Assembly: GCA_029582155.1 (NCBI GenBank)
Contig: CM055908.1
Coordinates: 18,639,406-18,703,405, forward strand
Direction of reading: 5' to 3'
DNA from: Panopea generosa
Taxonomy: Eukaryota; Mollusca; Bivalvia; Adapedonta; Hiatellidae
DNA: 64,000 nucleotides
Shown: one piece after another, positions 24,513-36,683 of the stretch
How positions within the stretch are numbered: position 1 is the stretch's first letter
Layout: every line of letters starts with the position of its first letter
Position numbers and translations under genes: made by a program
The notes under the pieces: generated by a model
The model's database searches: none
What the model saw: only the letters and a program-made list of their open reading frames with translations
What the model was told of the DNA's origin: nothing

Positions 24513-25204
24513 TGCCTGTTAATGGATGATTAATCATATTTTTTTATATAAACGCAGGTAATTCTTATTTCCAGACTGCCTTATGTTTTTGTTAATATAC
24601 ATACTGTACAGATAAAACTGTAATTGTAAAACACTCCCGTATTCTGCTACAGGGACATACACTTGGTATTTGCATTAGTTCATCTTTAAGGATAGTCTAA
24701 CAAATGTATTTAAATATAAATGACAAATGTTACTTTGCCTATATAAATAATTGTGTACAATAACATCTAACACTAAAACTACATCCTTAAACCAAATGAA
24801 TTGTCTTTTGAAATACTGGTTTGCAATTGGTATTTTACGTTGTGTCCATTAGCAATATGTTTCGATCTTATTTGGTTTATTACGTTCAAAATTGTTCTAA
24901 AAAGTTAGACTAAGATCATTGTAAATACTTTACCGCTCTATAGATTCATTACTTATCTAAACTGAGTTCAATCCTATTACCATAATCGTTCTCGAGATAT
25001 CGAATTTATCTCAGCATACGGAATATTTATGTTTTCATTGTCTGTGTTTAATTACTCCCAATTTCCATCACCACCAGACGGATCGCCCTCTTATTTTGAT
25101 TACCCCAGTAACAGACATAAAATAAATTGATGTTATTGCGATGGTGTCTAAGAAGTAGTTTCTTTAATTAAGATCTAGGAAAACACTGTCTGTGTATGTT
25201 TTGT
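24513..25204. other. AT-rich DNA without recognised features
   Basis: Nothing supportable. Confidence 0.6.
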
Positions 25205-25480
25205 TCTTAAAGTCGCATTTTATCATATCAATGCATTTTTTTTAATAAACTGCCTGCCTGATAAACTAAGGTTGGTCACGTCAATGCAAGTTAATCAGAC
25301 ACATGACGTCATTATTTATAATTATACATTAGATCTGGACGGAATTTCTACGGAATCAACTTCATCAGGCTCGGCAAGAAAAACGGAGAACTTGGCAAAG
25401 CCTCGTCTTAGATTTTTGCTAAGCCTCACCTAATAAAGTTGATAGTATCGGACACTTACATAGTATTCTCTATTTAACAG
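25205..25480 (+). repeat. Dispersed repeat, copy 2 (partner at 8219-8560)
   Basis: Ordered matches to 8219-8560 include CTGCCTGATAAAC, CGTCAATGCAAGTTAATCAG, ATAATTATACATT, GACGGAATT, TGCTAAGCCTCACCTAATAA and AGTATTCTCT. It has an insertion of about 40 bp around CGGCAAGAAAAACGG relative to copy 1. No coding capacity. Confidence 0.7.
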
Positions 25481-26149
25481 TTATATTTACACCATATTTC
25501 ATTGCTGTGTCTGAATTAACAACAGATGTATCCTCTATTGATGCAAACGTTCATAAACTAATTGTAAATGTGAAAAGAGTATGTCTCCTTTTTAGGGGGG
25601 GTCCCAGAAATTGCACCGGATATGATTTTTTATGAATTTTGCTTATGTTGTCATGTATTTTCTTAATGTTATGTATGGTATGGGTTTAAGCGTTTCTATC
25701 ACTTAATATCGGTTATTTCACGACCTTGTCTGTTTTTTATAGAATACGCCACAGAGTTATGTCATGCACATGTCTGGTGTTTACACATGCGTACATTATA
25801 GACATATCCTGCAAATAAACCACACTATGTCTCAGTAATGACACATCAATATGTCACATTATAAAACCAGGTCGATCAGTCCCAGAACAAGTTCTTAAAT
25901 TCGGATCTAGATCCGTTGTAACTACCAGGACATTGGTAAGGATTTTAGTATGGCGGCCCAACTGTAATAAAATATTCAAAGCATCACTGCCTGCAAAGTA
26001 ATCTATTGAAACATATTACATATATACATGGCATTTTATTTATGATTCAATAAATGCCCCTGTGATATAATTTGTATTTAAATACATGGCATAAGTTCTC
26101 TAAACTTACACTAGTTTAACCTGCTTTTGCTTCTCATATTTCCACAGAG
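25481..26149. other. AT-rich DNA without recognised features
   Basis: Ends in an acceptor-like stretch, TTCTCATATTTCCACAG, at 26131-26147. Otherwise nothing supportable. Confidence 0.5.
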
Positions 26150-26302
26150 ATGCTGCAAAAGACATTTTCCAAACCTGACGCGACTTTTTCAAGTTATCCC
26201 GAATATCAAACACATCTATCCGATAAAATGTTCATTTGGAAGAAAATAGCTGATTTGGTTTTATGTGAGCAATATCATCTTTCAAACAGTGGTCGCAGCT
26301 AA
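26150..26302 (+). CDS. Short open frame before a LINE; possible exon or LINE 5' part
   Basis: Directly after a good acceptor-like tract (CCACAG at 26142-26147) a 50-codon frame opens with MLQKTFSKPDATFSSYPEYQ and ends at TAA 26300-26302. Its composition is protein-like, with Lys, Asp, Ser and aromatic residues mixed. It stops where recognisable LINE coding sequence begins. It could be an unrelated exon, the upstream part of the LINE, or chance. I recognise no family. Confidence 0.22.
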   Translation: MLQKTFSKPDATFSSYPEYQTHLSDKMFIWKKIADLVLCEQYHLSNSGRS

Positions 26303-28262
26303 ATTCTGAAAATCGATGAAATCCGTTAATTTGCTGCTGACCCTGCATGTAAAGGATTGTCAAAGATTTGGTTAATTATTCTGTTTGCAGAAAAGACCAA
26401 ACCGCCAGGGAGACGGCGTTTGCATATAAGTCAAAGGTGATCTGGCATTCAACCCAAGGGATAACCTTGACAACCCAGAGTTGGAAGCCTTATGTGTAGA
26501 CATATCGCTATCTAAGAGCAAACATTTTCTTTGTGAGTCGTATGTGGAGCGTCAAAATATTTTTTTTGTCATACTTGTTTATGACAGTGAGAAAATGTCA
26601 CATAATGATGTAACTGATATTGCGATTAGTCGCTATTCCAAGATTTCTGTACGGGTAAGGCAACTGGTCCTTAATTTGGTAAACACAAACAAACTGACGG
26701 GAGTTATGTAATTACTTTTGACAATGTGTCTGAAGCTTGGAATAATTTTAATAATTTTAAATATTTACTTTATTTAAAGACCGTATTGCCTGTTGTTAAA
26801 CCATGGATTAACTCTGAAATGTCAATACCAGAGTTAATGCTTTTCACACATAAGGATAATAAATCTGAACAAAAAAATGTTCATTAAGAACTAAGAAATG
26901 AAACTAAGTATCTTATACAAAATTTGACCTCTAAGAAATGTCTCTACAAGTAGTATTGTACCTGGATTATTATGGTGATATGTGTATATTAAGCTCACGA
27001 CTGCTGTTGTAAACCTTTCCAGAATTAAAGGTATTGTTTTTAAGATTTGATTCTGAGATGATAAGGTTTGTATCTATCGTCCTGTGTCATTACTTAGCAT
27101 TGTGTATAAGATATTTGAAAGAGTAATTTATGATAAGGTTGAAGTTAATTTTAATGACTTTTATACATAAGGTTTTCAATCTGGTTTTAGACGTGGCTTT
27201 TCCACAGATATTTGTCTTACATATCTATCTGATTTCATTAGGTTTCATATGGATAAAGGCAACGTTGTAGGAATGATGTTACTTGACCTGCGGAAGTCCT
27301 TCGACATTATCGACCATACATATTAGTTGATGAACCTTGAAGCTATTGATCTAAACTTTCTATCAGATAGTTAAGGTCATATCAGTGTGATAGAAATCAA
27401 TAAATTGATATTTTGGACGTCAGTTCTACCTAGGCCACTGTCTTACGTTGGTCCCTCAATGGTCTATATTATATACCCTTGTTTTTTTTAATTAATGTCA
27501 ACATGTCTGCCGATGTAAAATAACTATGTTATATGGTGATTATTCTGGAATCCTGATGACTGCAAAATGCTTTTTCATTTGGGAGTACAAACATCTAAGT
27601 GAATTGTTGTTTGACAACAAGCTTTTATTGCATCTTTTGAAAGACAGAATATATTCGATTTAAACGCAAGTTAAGGTCTCAGTCCAGTCTTAACAGTATA
27701 TGCACTGGGATTAATATCCAGACAGCAAATTCAGTTGAATTGTTGGTGCTACACTGGACCCGCATCCACCATGTGACGAAATAGTTAGATCAGTGATTAA
27801 GAAGGCAAGTGCTAGGTTAAAGTTTGTATACCGAAAAAGCTAGTTCTTGATTTAGCATACCAGGAAACCATTGGTCATGTTTCCTATTCAGTGTTATTTC
27901 GATTATTCATGTTCTTTCTGGTATCCCAGATAGGCTCCAACAACGCAAAATAAACCGGTTACCAAAATAGTTGATCAAATTACTCTTTATCACGTTCAAA
28001 TATTAATTACGGTACTGTCCCGATAATTCTGGGGAACATTTTGTGCCACTGTCTAGCACGACTGCTCGTTCTTTCGCTGATTCCCCTTTAGTTTTACCTT
28101 CCGTGATAAAAGCGATTTGCTTTGCCCAAAGAAGGCAGTTTCGGGAAGAAATATTTCTCATAATGAGGTGTTGTTGTATTGAATAATCTTCCTTCAAGTG
28201 TTAGATATACTGATAGGCCAAATACATTTAGTGAAGTCAAGAATCATATGTTGGTCATCTAA
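26303..28262 (+). pseudogene. Decayed non-LTR retrotransposon (CR1/L2/jockey-like ORF2)
   Basis: Stretches in order match a LINE ORF2. An endonuclease (EEP) part reads RQGDGVCI, stop (TAA 26427-26429), VKGDLAFNPRDNLDNPELEA then LCVDISLSKSKHFL. Reverse transcriptase begins near YRPVSLLSIVYKIFERVIYD (YRP.S motif, about 27075-27135), then GFQSGFRRGFSTDICLTYLS, then LLDLRKSFDIIDH (first catalytic Asp, about 27280-27318). VPQ.SIL is recognisable near 27450. The catalytic YADD box is degraded to MLYGDYSGIL (27526-27555), with the second Asp lost. The C-terminal NNLPSSVRYTDRPNTF ends at TAA 28260-28262. Many stops and frameshifts make it inactive. Clade placement is tentative. Confidence 0.88.
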
Positions 28263-29739
28263 TTATCCATTTATTATAACATTTATCTGAGAATCAGACA
28301 GATCTGAGAATATCAGTAACGATGGATCTATTCAGTTTGCAATGTACAATGTATTGTTTGATTTAAACTTTTTACTAGCAGATATATTCATTTTCTAATT
28401 TAATTTATAAAATACATTTTTTTTGTAATTTCTGTAATTTATTTATATGCATAATGTGCATGTATTTACAGCATATATAGAACTGTGATATAGTGTTTAA
28501 TTGTGATAAAGGTATGTCAACACCATGTTGTATACTTGATTCTACTACACTAGATTTGCAATGATAACTGAATGTATGCATTTGCCATTGATAAATTCGT
28601 GCGATCATTTATCATAGCGCCGGTGATGTTATTAAATTTTAATCAAAGTAATATGAATCGTATACTTTATTCAAAACTTAAAAAATAACTTATGTCATAT
28701 ATCTTTAATTGATTGTTTAAATATAATGTGCATGGTGAGTAATACTTATGAGGGAGCTATGATATAAATAATAGTGCAATAAGAAATAATAATGTCTGTG
28801 ATATTCAGTAGTCTACTCAAAGTCAATTAACTAACCAACTATGATAAAACGTATTAGTGTGATATTTGTCAAAGTAATTACATGACGTTCTATGGGATGC
28901 CATCAAAATCAAGATCTACAATGGAATATTAGAAAACAGTACTTTTCTGGGGGTTTAAGTTATCCTTGGTTGGATGAGCATTTCAGGCATATTGATATGC
29001 CTATGTCATTATAACTTCGATATCATTGTTGTCAATGATGGTCGCCGCTCTGAACAATAAGTAACAATAAGTAACAAGATACGCCACTATGGAACTTCAT
29101 AATGATTAACCTATGACCACAGCTGCGCTCCTCTCCTGTCATCATAGCATATGCACATGTATATATTGTAAAACACAGAAATGATAAGGTAAATATATAT
29201 ATGTATACATAAAGAAATCAGGGGTGCTATTTTCAGATGTTCTTGATGGTTTTAAGCATTACTTTCGCGTCATGTGAATGTTCCCAATGAAACAGACATA
29301 ATAGCAATATTATCTCAAAATACGGGACATTTTATTACACATTGCATGCAATCTGTTTCACTACTTTTATTTGACTTATTACATGTATTTATTTTTCCAA
29401 TAAACTCATTAAAAACATACTACCAACTATTCATGTTTTCTTTATTATCTTGATATAGCAATATAAATCAGTTGAATCAAAATCTAATCTCATTTATTTG
29501 ATAAAATTGGTGAAACTTTCAGCCAAATTTATGATAGGCAACTTTTTGTTAAATCACATAATTCGTGTTTGTTTAAGAGAATATGTAGAATTTGTCTAGG
29601 TATAATTAACCATAAATAGGAAAATAAGTAGGTTTAATGTATAAACAGTTAATTATACCCGCTGTAATAATTTAATAGCAAAACTATTCGTTTGTATCAA
29701 GTTTCGCGCCTATTTACTACAGTATTTTGGTTATATAAC
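28263..29739. other. AT-rich DNA, possibly LINE 3' flank at its start
   Basis: About 28263-28340 may be LINE 3' untranslated sequence. The rest shows nothing supportable. A 67-codon minus frame at 28405-28608 has no motifs. Confidence 0.5.
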
Positions 29740-29905
29740 TCTCTATCTCTATTATCTCTATGCTTGGATACGCTACGTGGTTTACCAATCCACACATACT
29801 CAGACGTGGGAGATTCATTACCGTAGAACAAATTTCGTGACAAATCACGACAGAGACTGTGGGTGGGTGGCGATTCGAACTCAAGAACCCTCAATTGACA
29901 TCCAG
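29740..29905 (-). mobile_element. Possible tRNA-related SINE fragment
   Basis: On the minus strand GGGTTCTTGAGTTCGAATCG holds a good B box (GAGTTCGAATC). It is followed by a GC-richer stretch CCACCCACCCACAG and a body to about 29740. The A-box region is not convincing and no second copy was found in the window. It may be an eroded member of another family. Confidence 0.4.
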
Positions 29906-29929
29906 ATATGTGATTATATATCGTCATGA

Positions 29930-30080
29930 ATGCTTCAATCTGATTGGTTGAAACACGAACTAATCAGGTCAAATTTAAATGAACTATTGACCACTTTTCC
30001 TTCAAAAATCAATTTTTGACCACTTATTCTGTCGAAACCGGTTTCACCCGGTTACCGAGTCAATAGTTCAAACGAAATGT
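29930..30080. repeat. Short imperfect inverted repeat
   Basis: TGAACTATTGACC at about 29980 is mirrored by GTCAATAGTTCA at about 30060-30071. TTGACCACTT is also repeated directly (29989 and 30017). GACTATTGACCC recurs inside the larger hairpin at 30551-30720, hinting that both belong to one element. No element ends were established. Confidence 0.45.
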
Positions 30081-30550
30081 TCTTCCTTTTTCATGCTGAT
30101 AGTCAATTCAAACTCCATTTGCTCTACTCAATAAAACAACAGTTAATCTGAACTGTTTATAATATTCCGTGAATTAGACACTGAAGTTACACTTTTTTTA
30201 ACGCTAAAATACAGTTAAACCTTTTTCCACACCTGGTATGTTTAAATAATGACGTCAGGTTGTATACGTATTTGGCGTTGATGACGTTTGTTTTATCAAG
30301 AGTGGATCCAGTATGTAGCTAAATACTTGTGACACTGTACTTCGAGTAGTTGGAAATATTTTAAGTCAGAGAATATAATTATGAAGGTTAGGAATGTAAC
30401 CCTAATAGTTAAAATTGTTAGTGGAGAACAGACATACAAAGGCTACGAGAAAAATTGCTTTTCACACTTCTGTTAAAAATTGCAGTGAAAGTACGAATGA
30501 AATGAGGTGAAAAACTTTTACTTCTTGACTTACCTTTTTTATTGTTTTTC

Positions 30551-30720
30551 AATATAATAAAACAACAATCTACCTTTTTAGCGGTAAATGGTTAAAACTA
30601 TTTATCCTCGGAAAATGACTATTGACCCAATAGTTTCATGCTTTAGGTCAATATTCATTTTCCGAGGATAAATAATTTTAACCATTGACCGCTAAAAAGG
30701 TAGATAGTTGTATAATATTA
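30551..30720. mobile_element. Compact hairpin, about 80-bp arms
   Basis: ATCTACCTTTTTAGCGGTAA and the following TGGTTAAAACTATTTATCCTCGG-type stretch are mirrored almost base for base by CCGAGGATAAATAATTTTAA then CCATTGACCGCTAAAAAGGT. The loop is roughly 15 bases around 30630-30645. Outer AATATAATA/TATAATATT also pair. This is a near-perfect fold-back, probably a young MITE or the terminal hairpin of a larger element. No coding capacity; a target duplication was not identified. Confidence 0.75.
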
Positions 30721-32211
30721 CTTCCATGTCAAGTTTAACAAACAATAAACTAACAGTATAAAAGTAAATAAAATCAACTTGTTTCTCTTGTTTTCTTATA
30801 TAAATTTGTAAAAATGATGATAAATAGCCATATACTTCTCGATCTAAATAAATATTATAATATCCTTCACCATATACCCTTTTTTACTTTCTAAAAAATA
30901 TTCCTAAAATTGTTTGACGAAATACTATATAACTTAATGAAGTAAACATCTTGAAAAACATACCTGGAACCCGTGCATTGTTTTCGGTTCCACATGGTAG
31001 TCCAATGCCGATTAACATATAATAAGCCGGTGTTAGTATGGGGATATGCGAACAAGGATGTATATTTTATTACTCCTCAATCAAAGTCATTCTATTCTCC
31101 GGTGCATACATTGCTACCAAGAATACTTTTATCAGATATTGTAAGTAGCAATGAAATCAAATATCGCATTCAATATAAACAGAAACACTGTGACAAAGCA
31201 ATAACACTACATTACTAACGCTTAAGGTTAGCACGGAGAACAACGTGCATATAAGAAACGTATAACCATATTATGTTGCCTATTATACTCGTTTTATTTC
31301 ATTTCTCTCTTTTTGTGAGGTGGGGAGTGTTTGATATTCGTATATCGATTTGATATCGGTTGGTTGAAATGACTTAAGTGTGTATACATTTACGTTACAA
31401 TGCATTGTGTTGTGCTATTTCATATTTATATATATTGACAGCGTACATTACTTCTATGTTTTAATTTTGTGTCCTGCTTTCGTATGTTTATTTCACACGC
31501 GCACGATTTGTGTTTGCATAACGTGTCCTTGAATACTTATTGACATTGTTACACAATTTTATTCGTGTGGTGTTTATAAATGAACATAACTTACCTTTTA
31601 ATATCGGTATATATGCGTTAAACTCCATTCAAAAAAAAAAAGAATAGAACCCCATGTTTCATAAAATATACCGTTCTCTTCAGTTTGTACATGATGTTTA
31701 TTGTTGACAAAGTTAAAGCAAATTTCCAAACTTATGTATTCATGCTCCCAATTTAAGGCCTGATTGTTTTACTAATTTCAGGCCTGATTGTTTTACCAAA
31801 CATATCACTGCATTGGCAATGTTTTAATCAGATCAATAATATCACTTAAATTATGAAACTGTCATTAAAGGAAAATGTACTTCATGACCACCATTATACA
31901 ACTATCCCCCAAACGTACTCCATGTTTCCATCGGCTGTGTTACGTCTCAATGTTCATTGGCCTAAATCCTTCAGACGGAGTAACGTCTATATAAAGACGA
32001 ATATTTGTTACTTATTCACGAGTTCAACTTGTTCAATCCTAAAAGATAGCAAGAAACGGCAAGCACGACATGGTAATAATTGACAGCAGTCTGGGCGACT
32101 TTTCATTTTCTTTGAGAGGAAACACTGTATTACTTATCCAACACGCAGTAGACTTTAATTTTGTCTACACGTGATGAGTATAATAAATATTTTTCGCACA
32201 TCATGCAGAAA
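30721..32211. other. AT-rich DNA without recognised genes
   Basis: A small direct duplication, AGGCCTGATTGTTTTAC, occurs at about 31757 and 31782. Frames of 81 and 76 codons (30973-31218, 31853-32083) have no motifs. Nothing else is supportable. Confidence 0.55.
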
Positions 32212-32950
32212 ATCCCACCGTATATGGACGTATTAAAGTATATATTATCAAGACCAAACCCCACCATATATGGACATGTTTAAGTATATATCATCAAGAC
32301 AAAATCCCACCATATATGGAAATGTTAAAATATCAATAAGACAAAATCCCACCATATATGGAAATGTTAAAATATCAATAAGACAAAATCCCACCATATA
32401 TGGATGTGTTAAAGTATCACCAAGACAAAATCCCACCATATACGGACATGTTAAATCATATATCATCAAGACAAAATCCCACCATATATGGACATGTAAA
32501 AGTATATATCACAAAACAAAATCCCACCATATATGGACATGTTAAGTTTATATCACCAAGACAAAATCCCATCATATATGGACATGTGAAAGTATCATCA
32601 AGACAAAATCCCACAATATATGGACATATTAAAATATTACCAAGATAAAATCCCACCATATATGGACATGTTAAAGTATATATCCCCAAGACAAAATCCC
32701 ACCATATATGGACATGTCAAAGTATCACCAAGACAATAATCCACCATATATGGACATATTAGGGTATCATCAAGACAAAATCTCACTTTATATGGACATG
32801 TTAAAATATATATACTATTAAGACAAAATATCACCATATATGGACATGTTTAAATGTATACTATTAAGACAAAATCTCACCATATATGGACATATTTAAG
32901 TATCATCAAGACAAAATCCCATCATATGTTCAAGTATATATCATCAAGAC
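32212..32950 (+). repeat. 39-47-bp minisatellite containing CArG boxes
   Basis: About 17 units share the core AAGACAAAATCCCACCATAT then ATGGACATGTTAAAGTAT. Length varies because of a TATATCATC spacer. Around eleven units contain CCATATATGG, a perfect CC(A/T)6GG CArG box, itself palindromic; the first is at 32264-32273. Others are one base off (CCATATACGG, TCATATATGG). The units keep frames open on both strands in places, with no sign of a protein. Confidence 0.94.
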
Positions 32951-34817
32951 GACAAAGGTCAAGTAGGTATATATACTCATAGGAATGACTGAATTTAAGT
33001 GTTTTAAAGAAATCTTGTTATAGTTTCTTTAACATAGATATATACAAAGATAAAGCATTTAAACTATATTGATTAACAAAATAATTATACAAGTATGCCT
33101 CGAAACTGATGTAATACCTTGGCATCTATAACTTTTCATTTGGAACTTGTTTTATTCCGATAGTTAAATAATTTAGCAGTTTCCAGTATACGGCATTCAA
33201 TGCATCCAATAACAAAGTGAAGTTTTACGTATTGTGCTGATGAAGACAAAGTACTCGCTTTTGTTTGCGATGTTGTAACTTGCGTGGACGGTTTTACACG
33301 TAAAAATAAAGAATTCGTGTTTGATTTCGTTAATGCAAAAATATAAAAGGAGCGATTAATTTGCAACTAAATCTTACAAAGGATTTGTTTATCAACATAT
33401 TGATTCGGTATATCTAAAACCCGTATAATAAACTTGGTTATTATCTGTTAAGTATATTGCAGAAATAAGATTTTTAAATATTCTTAATTACTATTTGTAT
33501 ATGGAATTTTTCCTTCAAAGTATTAATGGAAAAGAATGGTTAAAAACAGATAAGTTTGATGAATCAAGAACTAAGATCAGAATAGAGTCTCATTGCAGGC
33601 AAAAGTTATATACATTATACAATAAATTTCATTTTAAGTGTTTACCACTTTGGGTACTTTGTAAGAATCATCCATATGTGTTACACGAATGCCAAAGTGC
33701 AATTAAGATTTTGAGTAAGTTATATTCACGTGACAATACCCAGTGTCGCTATAGGCGTGACCTACTTACATGTACTTTAGCAGAACTATTTGAATGTATC
33801 TTTAATGAACAATATAGGCGATGTCTATGATGGTCAAAATTATTAATAAAACTGACTGGTTTTACAGCTTATACATTAATAAGTAACGATGCGAGAGTAA
33901 AAATAACAAGTCTCGGTACGGGACTAAGTGTGTTTTAACCAAGAGCGACAAAGAACACTGTTTAACACTTATTGCTTTTTACTTTCATAAAATGTTTAAT
34001 TATTCATGAAAAAAATATACAGATTTATATTGATAATAATATCATTCTCTAATTATATACGAACACATATGTGTAATATTTTGTCAGAAAAAGACAATAA
34101 AATTTGCTTAGGCCTACACTTATGCATTTTAAAATGCTATTTCGACATCCTTTTGGTCCTTTTCCCACTTTAGTTTTCGCTAGGGTTTTGGCTATCAATG
34201 TATTCAATTGAATGAATGCAATTTGATAGGAAATATATGTGATATAGTCGAGATATTTACATACATTTGGATTCCGTCGGTGCACCTTAATTTTCGTTTT
34301 GATAAGGTTTTCTATAATCTCGGATTCATAATTCTGAAAAATTGTTGGTAAAACTAATCTTTACGATGGTTTTCAATTTGTGTGTCAATCTGCCTGTTTC
34401 ATATTCACAACCCCAAACTCACGTATGTGCGTCTGTAAAGGCGTGTGCATGTGAGCGAATGATTGTTTGCCAATCTGTGTGTGTATGTGAATGCGTTATG
34501 TAACATACTGGTATCGAATGTGTAATATGCCACAATAATAAACAATATCTTATCTTAGCTTATATGCTTTATTTTACCGATAATAATTATAGTATTGTAC
34601 AATACAATAATCAAGGAGTATTTGACACGAAGTAAAGGTATCAGTAAAAAAACGTTATAAACGTTTACAAATAAAATTTTAATTTCAAGTGAATATAGAA
34701 TATCTCTTATTTCAAATTGTAACTGAAAGACGAATTGTTTGGAAATTCAAATCCACGGAAGATGTGACAAAACACACTGTAATCAGAGTGGTGAAAGTGA
34801 ACCGCGTTCATTATTCT
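32951..34817. other. AT-rich DNA without recognised genes
   Basis: Contains a 111-codon plus-strand frame at 33495-33830 without motifs, second copy or splice context; I do not call it a gene. No repeats or RNA genes seen. Confidence 0.5.
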
Positions 34818-35039
34818 AAAGTAAAATATCACGCTGGCGCTGTAAAATATCACGCATACGCTGTAAAAGATCACACAGACGCTGTAAAATATCACGCATA
34901 CGCTGTAAAAGATCACACAGACGCTGTAAAATATCACACATACGCTGTAAAAGATCACAATCACGAATACGCTGTAAAAGATCACAATCACGAATACGCT
35001 GTAAAAGATAATACAGACGCTGTAAAATATCATGCATTT
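34818..35039 (+). repeat. 21-bp minisatellite with 42-bp higher-order unit
   Basis: Units of CGCTGTAAAATATCACGCATA alternate with CGCTGTAAAAGATCACACAGA. Two longer units carry an inserted CAATCACGAA-type stretch near the 3' end. The period keeps the plus strand open with a 7-residue repeat (YHAYAVK, DHTDAVK) and the minus strand open for over 100 codons. Both are by-products. Confidence 0.94.
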
Positions 35040-36013
35040 TAATACTATGTCTTGCTATTTTATCTGATAGCCTATATTTAATATACTCTCTTAACTTAAA
35101 GAACATCGCATAAAAAAGACGCCAATCACCCGTGTGACAGACTACATTGTATAGCCTATGGCATTTGAATGTTCAACATCTATGAACATTGATAAAAAAC
35201 TGTCAGTTACTTTGTCCGACTTGAAATATGACGAAATCAGATTAAACTTACGATTCCCAAAGGGTGATTTTTTTAAAATGTTCCTCTACGCATAAGATAT
35301 GTCGGTCCAAACAGTGTCACCCAAACCATCTGCAACAGCTAATCATCAATGTTCAAGAGTGTACTTTGAGGATCGGAATTAGAAAGGAATACAATATATC
35401 AATCTAGATGAATTGGACTAGCTTGGAAGCAAAGAATGGCAAACATATGTGCAGTTCAGTCTGATAAGGATCCAGCACTAAACAACTTGTATTGTTAAGA
35501 GTGAATACTATCGAACGTCTAGCTGTGCATGTAGGACTTTGTATTGCAGCATTCGTAAATATACATGGTTTAATTTGATTTTCACTGTCCAATTGGAAAA
35601 CAAGAAAAATAGAAACTTGAGAGCGTAATATATCAAACCAATTGAAGTATGGGATGGAGGGGGAGTAATTTCACATGCTCCAAATGGTGTTTTAGTACAC
35701 TGCGGTTATAATTAGCTTCACTATGTTATTTTATTGATACAAAATGTATTGTTATCATATGTATACTTTAGAAAATAAGGTTGTATTGTATCAAATTGTG
35801 AATTATATACATTTTCAAGTCATTGATTACTTCTATTTTAAAGGAATACTCATTTTAGTGTTATATGATCAATAAATTTGAACTGAAACTTTGATATAGT
35901 TTACATTGATTAATAACAGTAAATATTTTTAAGCAGTATGTGTTTAAAAAAAAACTTAGAAAATGTTTTGCAATTTTGTCGGTTTATTAAATATATTTGT
36001 ATATTCAGTCAAC
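35040..36013. other. AT-rich DNA without recognised features
   Basis: Nothing supportable. A short G run (GGGATGGAGGGGGAG) lies at about 35649. Confidence 0.55.
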
Positions 36014-36683
36014 TGACAACGAATTGGCCATATGACAACGAATCGACCATGCTCATAATAATTTGAGACAACGGATCAGCTTTGTGACAACGGATCGGCT
36101 TTGTGACAACGGATCAGCTTTGTGACAACGGATCGGCTTTGTGACAACGAATCGGCTTTGTGGCAACGAATCGGCTTTGTGACACCAGATCGGCGTTGTG
36201 ACAATGCATTGGCTTTGTGACAACGGATCGGCTTTTTGACAACGGATCGGCTTGGTGACAACAGTTCGGCTTTGTGACAACGGATCGGCTTTGTGACAAT
36301 GGATCAGCTTTGTGGCAACGGATCGGCTTTGTGACAACGGATCGGCTTGGTGACAATGGATCGGCTTTTTGACAACGGATCGGCTTGGTGACAACAGTTC
36401 GGCTTTGTGACAACGGATCGGCTTTGTGACAACGGATCAGCTTTGTGACAACGGTTCGGCTTGGTGAAAACGGATCGGCTTTGTGACAACGGATCAGCTT
36501 TATGATAACGGTTTGGCTTTGTGACAACGGTATGGCTTGGTGACAACGAATCGACTTGGTGACAATGAATCGACTTGGTGACAATGAATCGACTTGGTGA
36601 CAATGAATCGACTTGGTGACAACGGATCGGCTTGGTTACAACGCATAAGCTGTGTGAAAATGGATCGACTTTGTGACAACGAG
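36014..36683 (+). repeat. 19-bp GC-richer minisatellite, about 33 copies
   Basis: Unit GACAACGGATCGGCTTTGT, two CpGs per unit and about 53% GC in AT-rich surroundings. Variants GGTGACAATG, TTTTTGACAA and GGTTCGGC form small repeated series, for example matching stretches at about 36230-36275 and 36366-36410. Since three units equal 57 bp, minus-strand frames of up to 156 codons run through it with a 19-residue period. The first few units are diverged. Confidence 0.95.

Noticed and set aside
28003-28197. 64-codon minus-strand frame
   Set aside because: Antisense to the recognisable LINE C-terminus on the plus strand.
33495-33830. 111-codon plus-strand frame
   Set aside because: No recognisable motif, splice context or second copy. 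A frame of this length is not surprising among six frames of 64 kb.
34689-35042. 117-codon frame partly outside the 21-bp array
   Set aside because: The 5' third is unique sequence, but it has no motif and ends in the repeat. A minus-strand frame is equally long over the same DNA.
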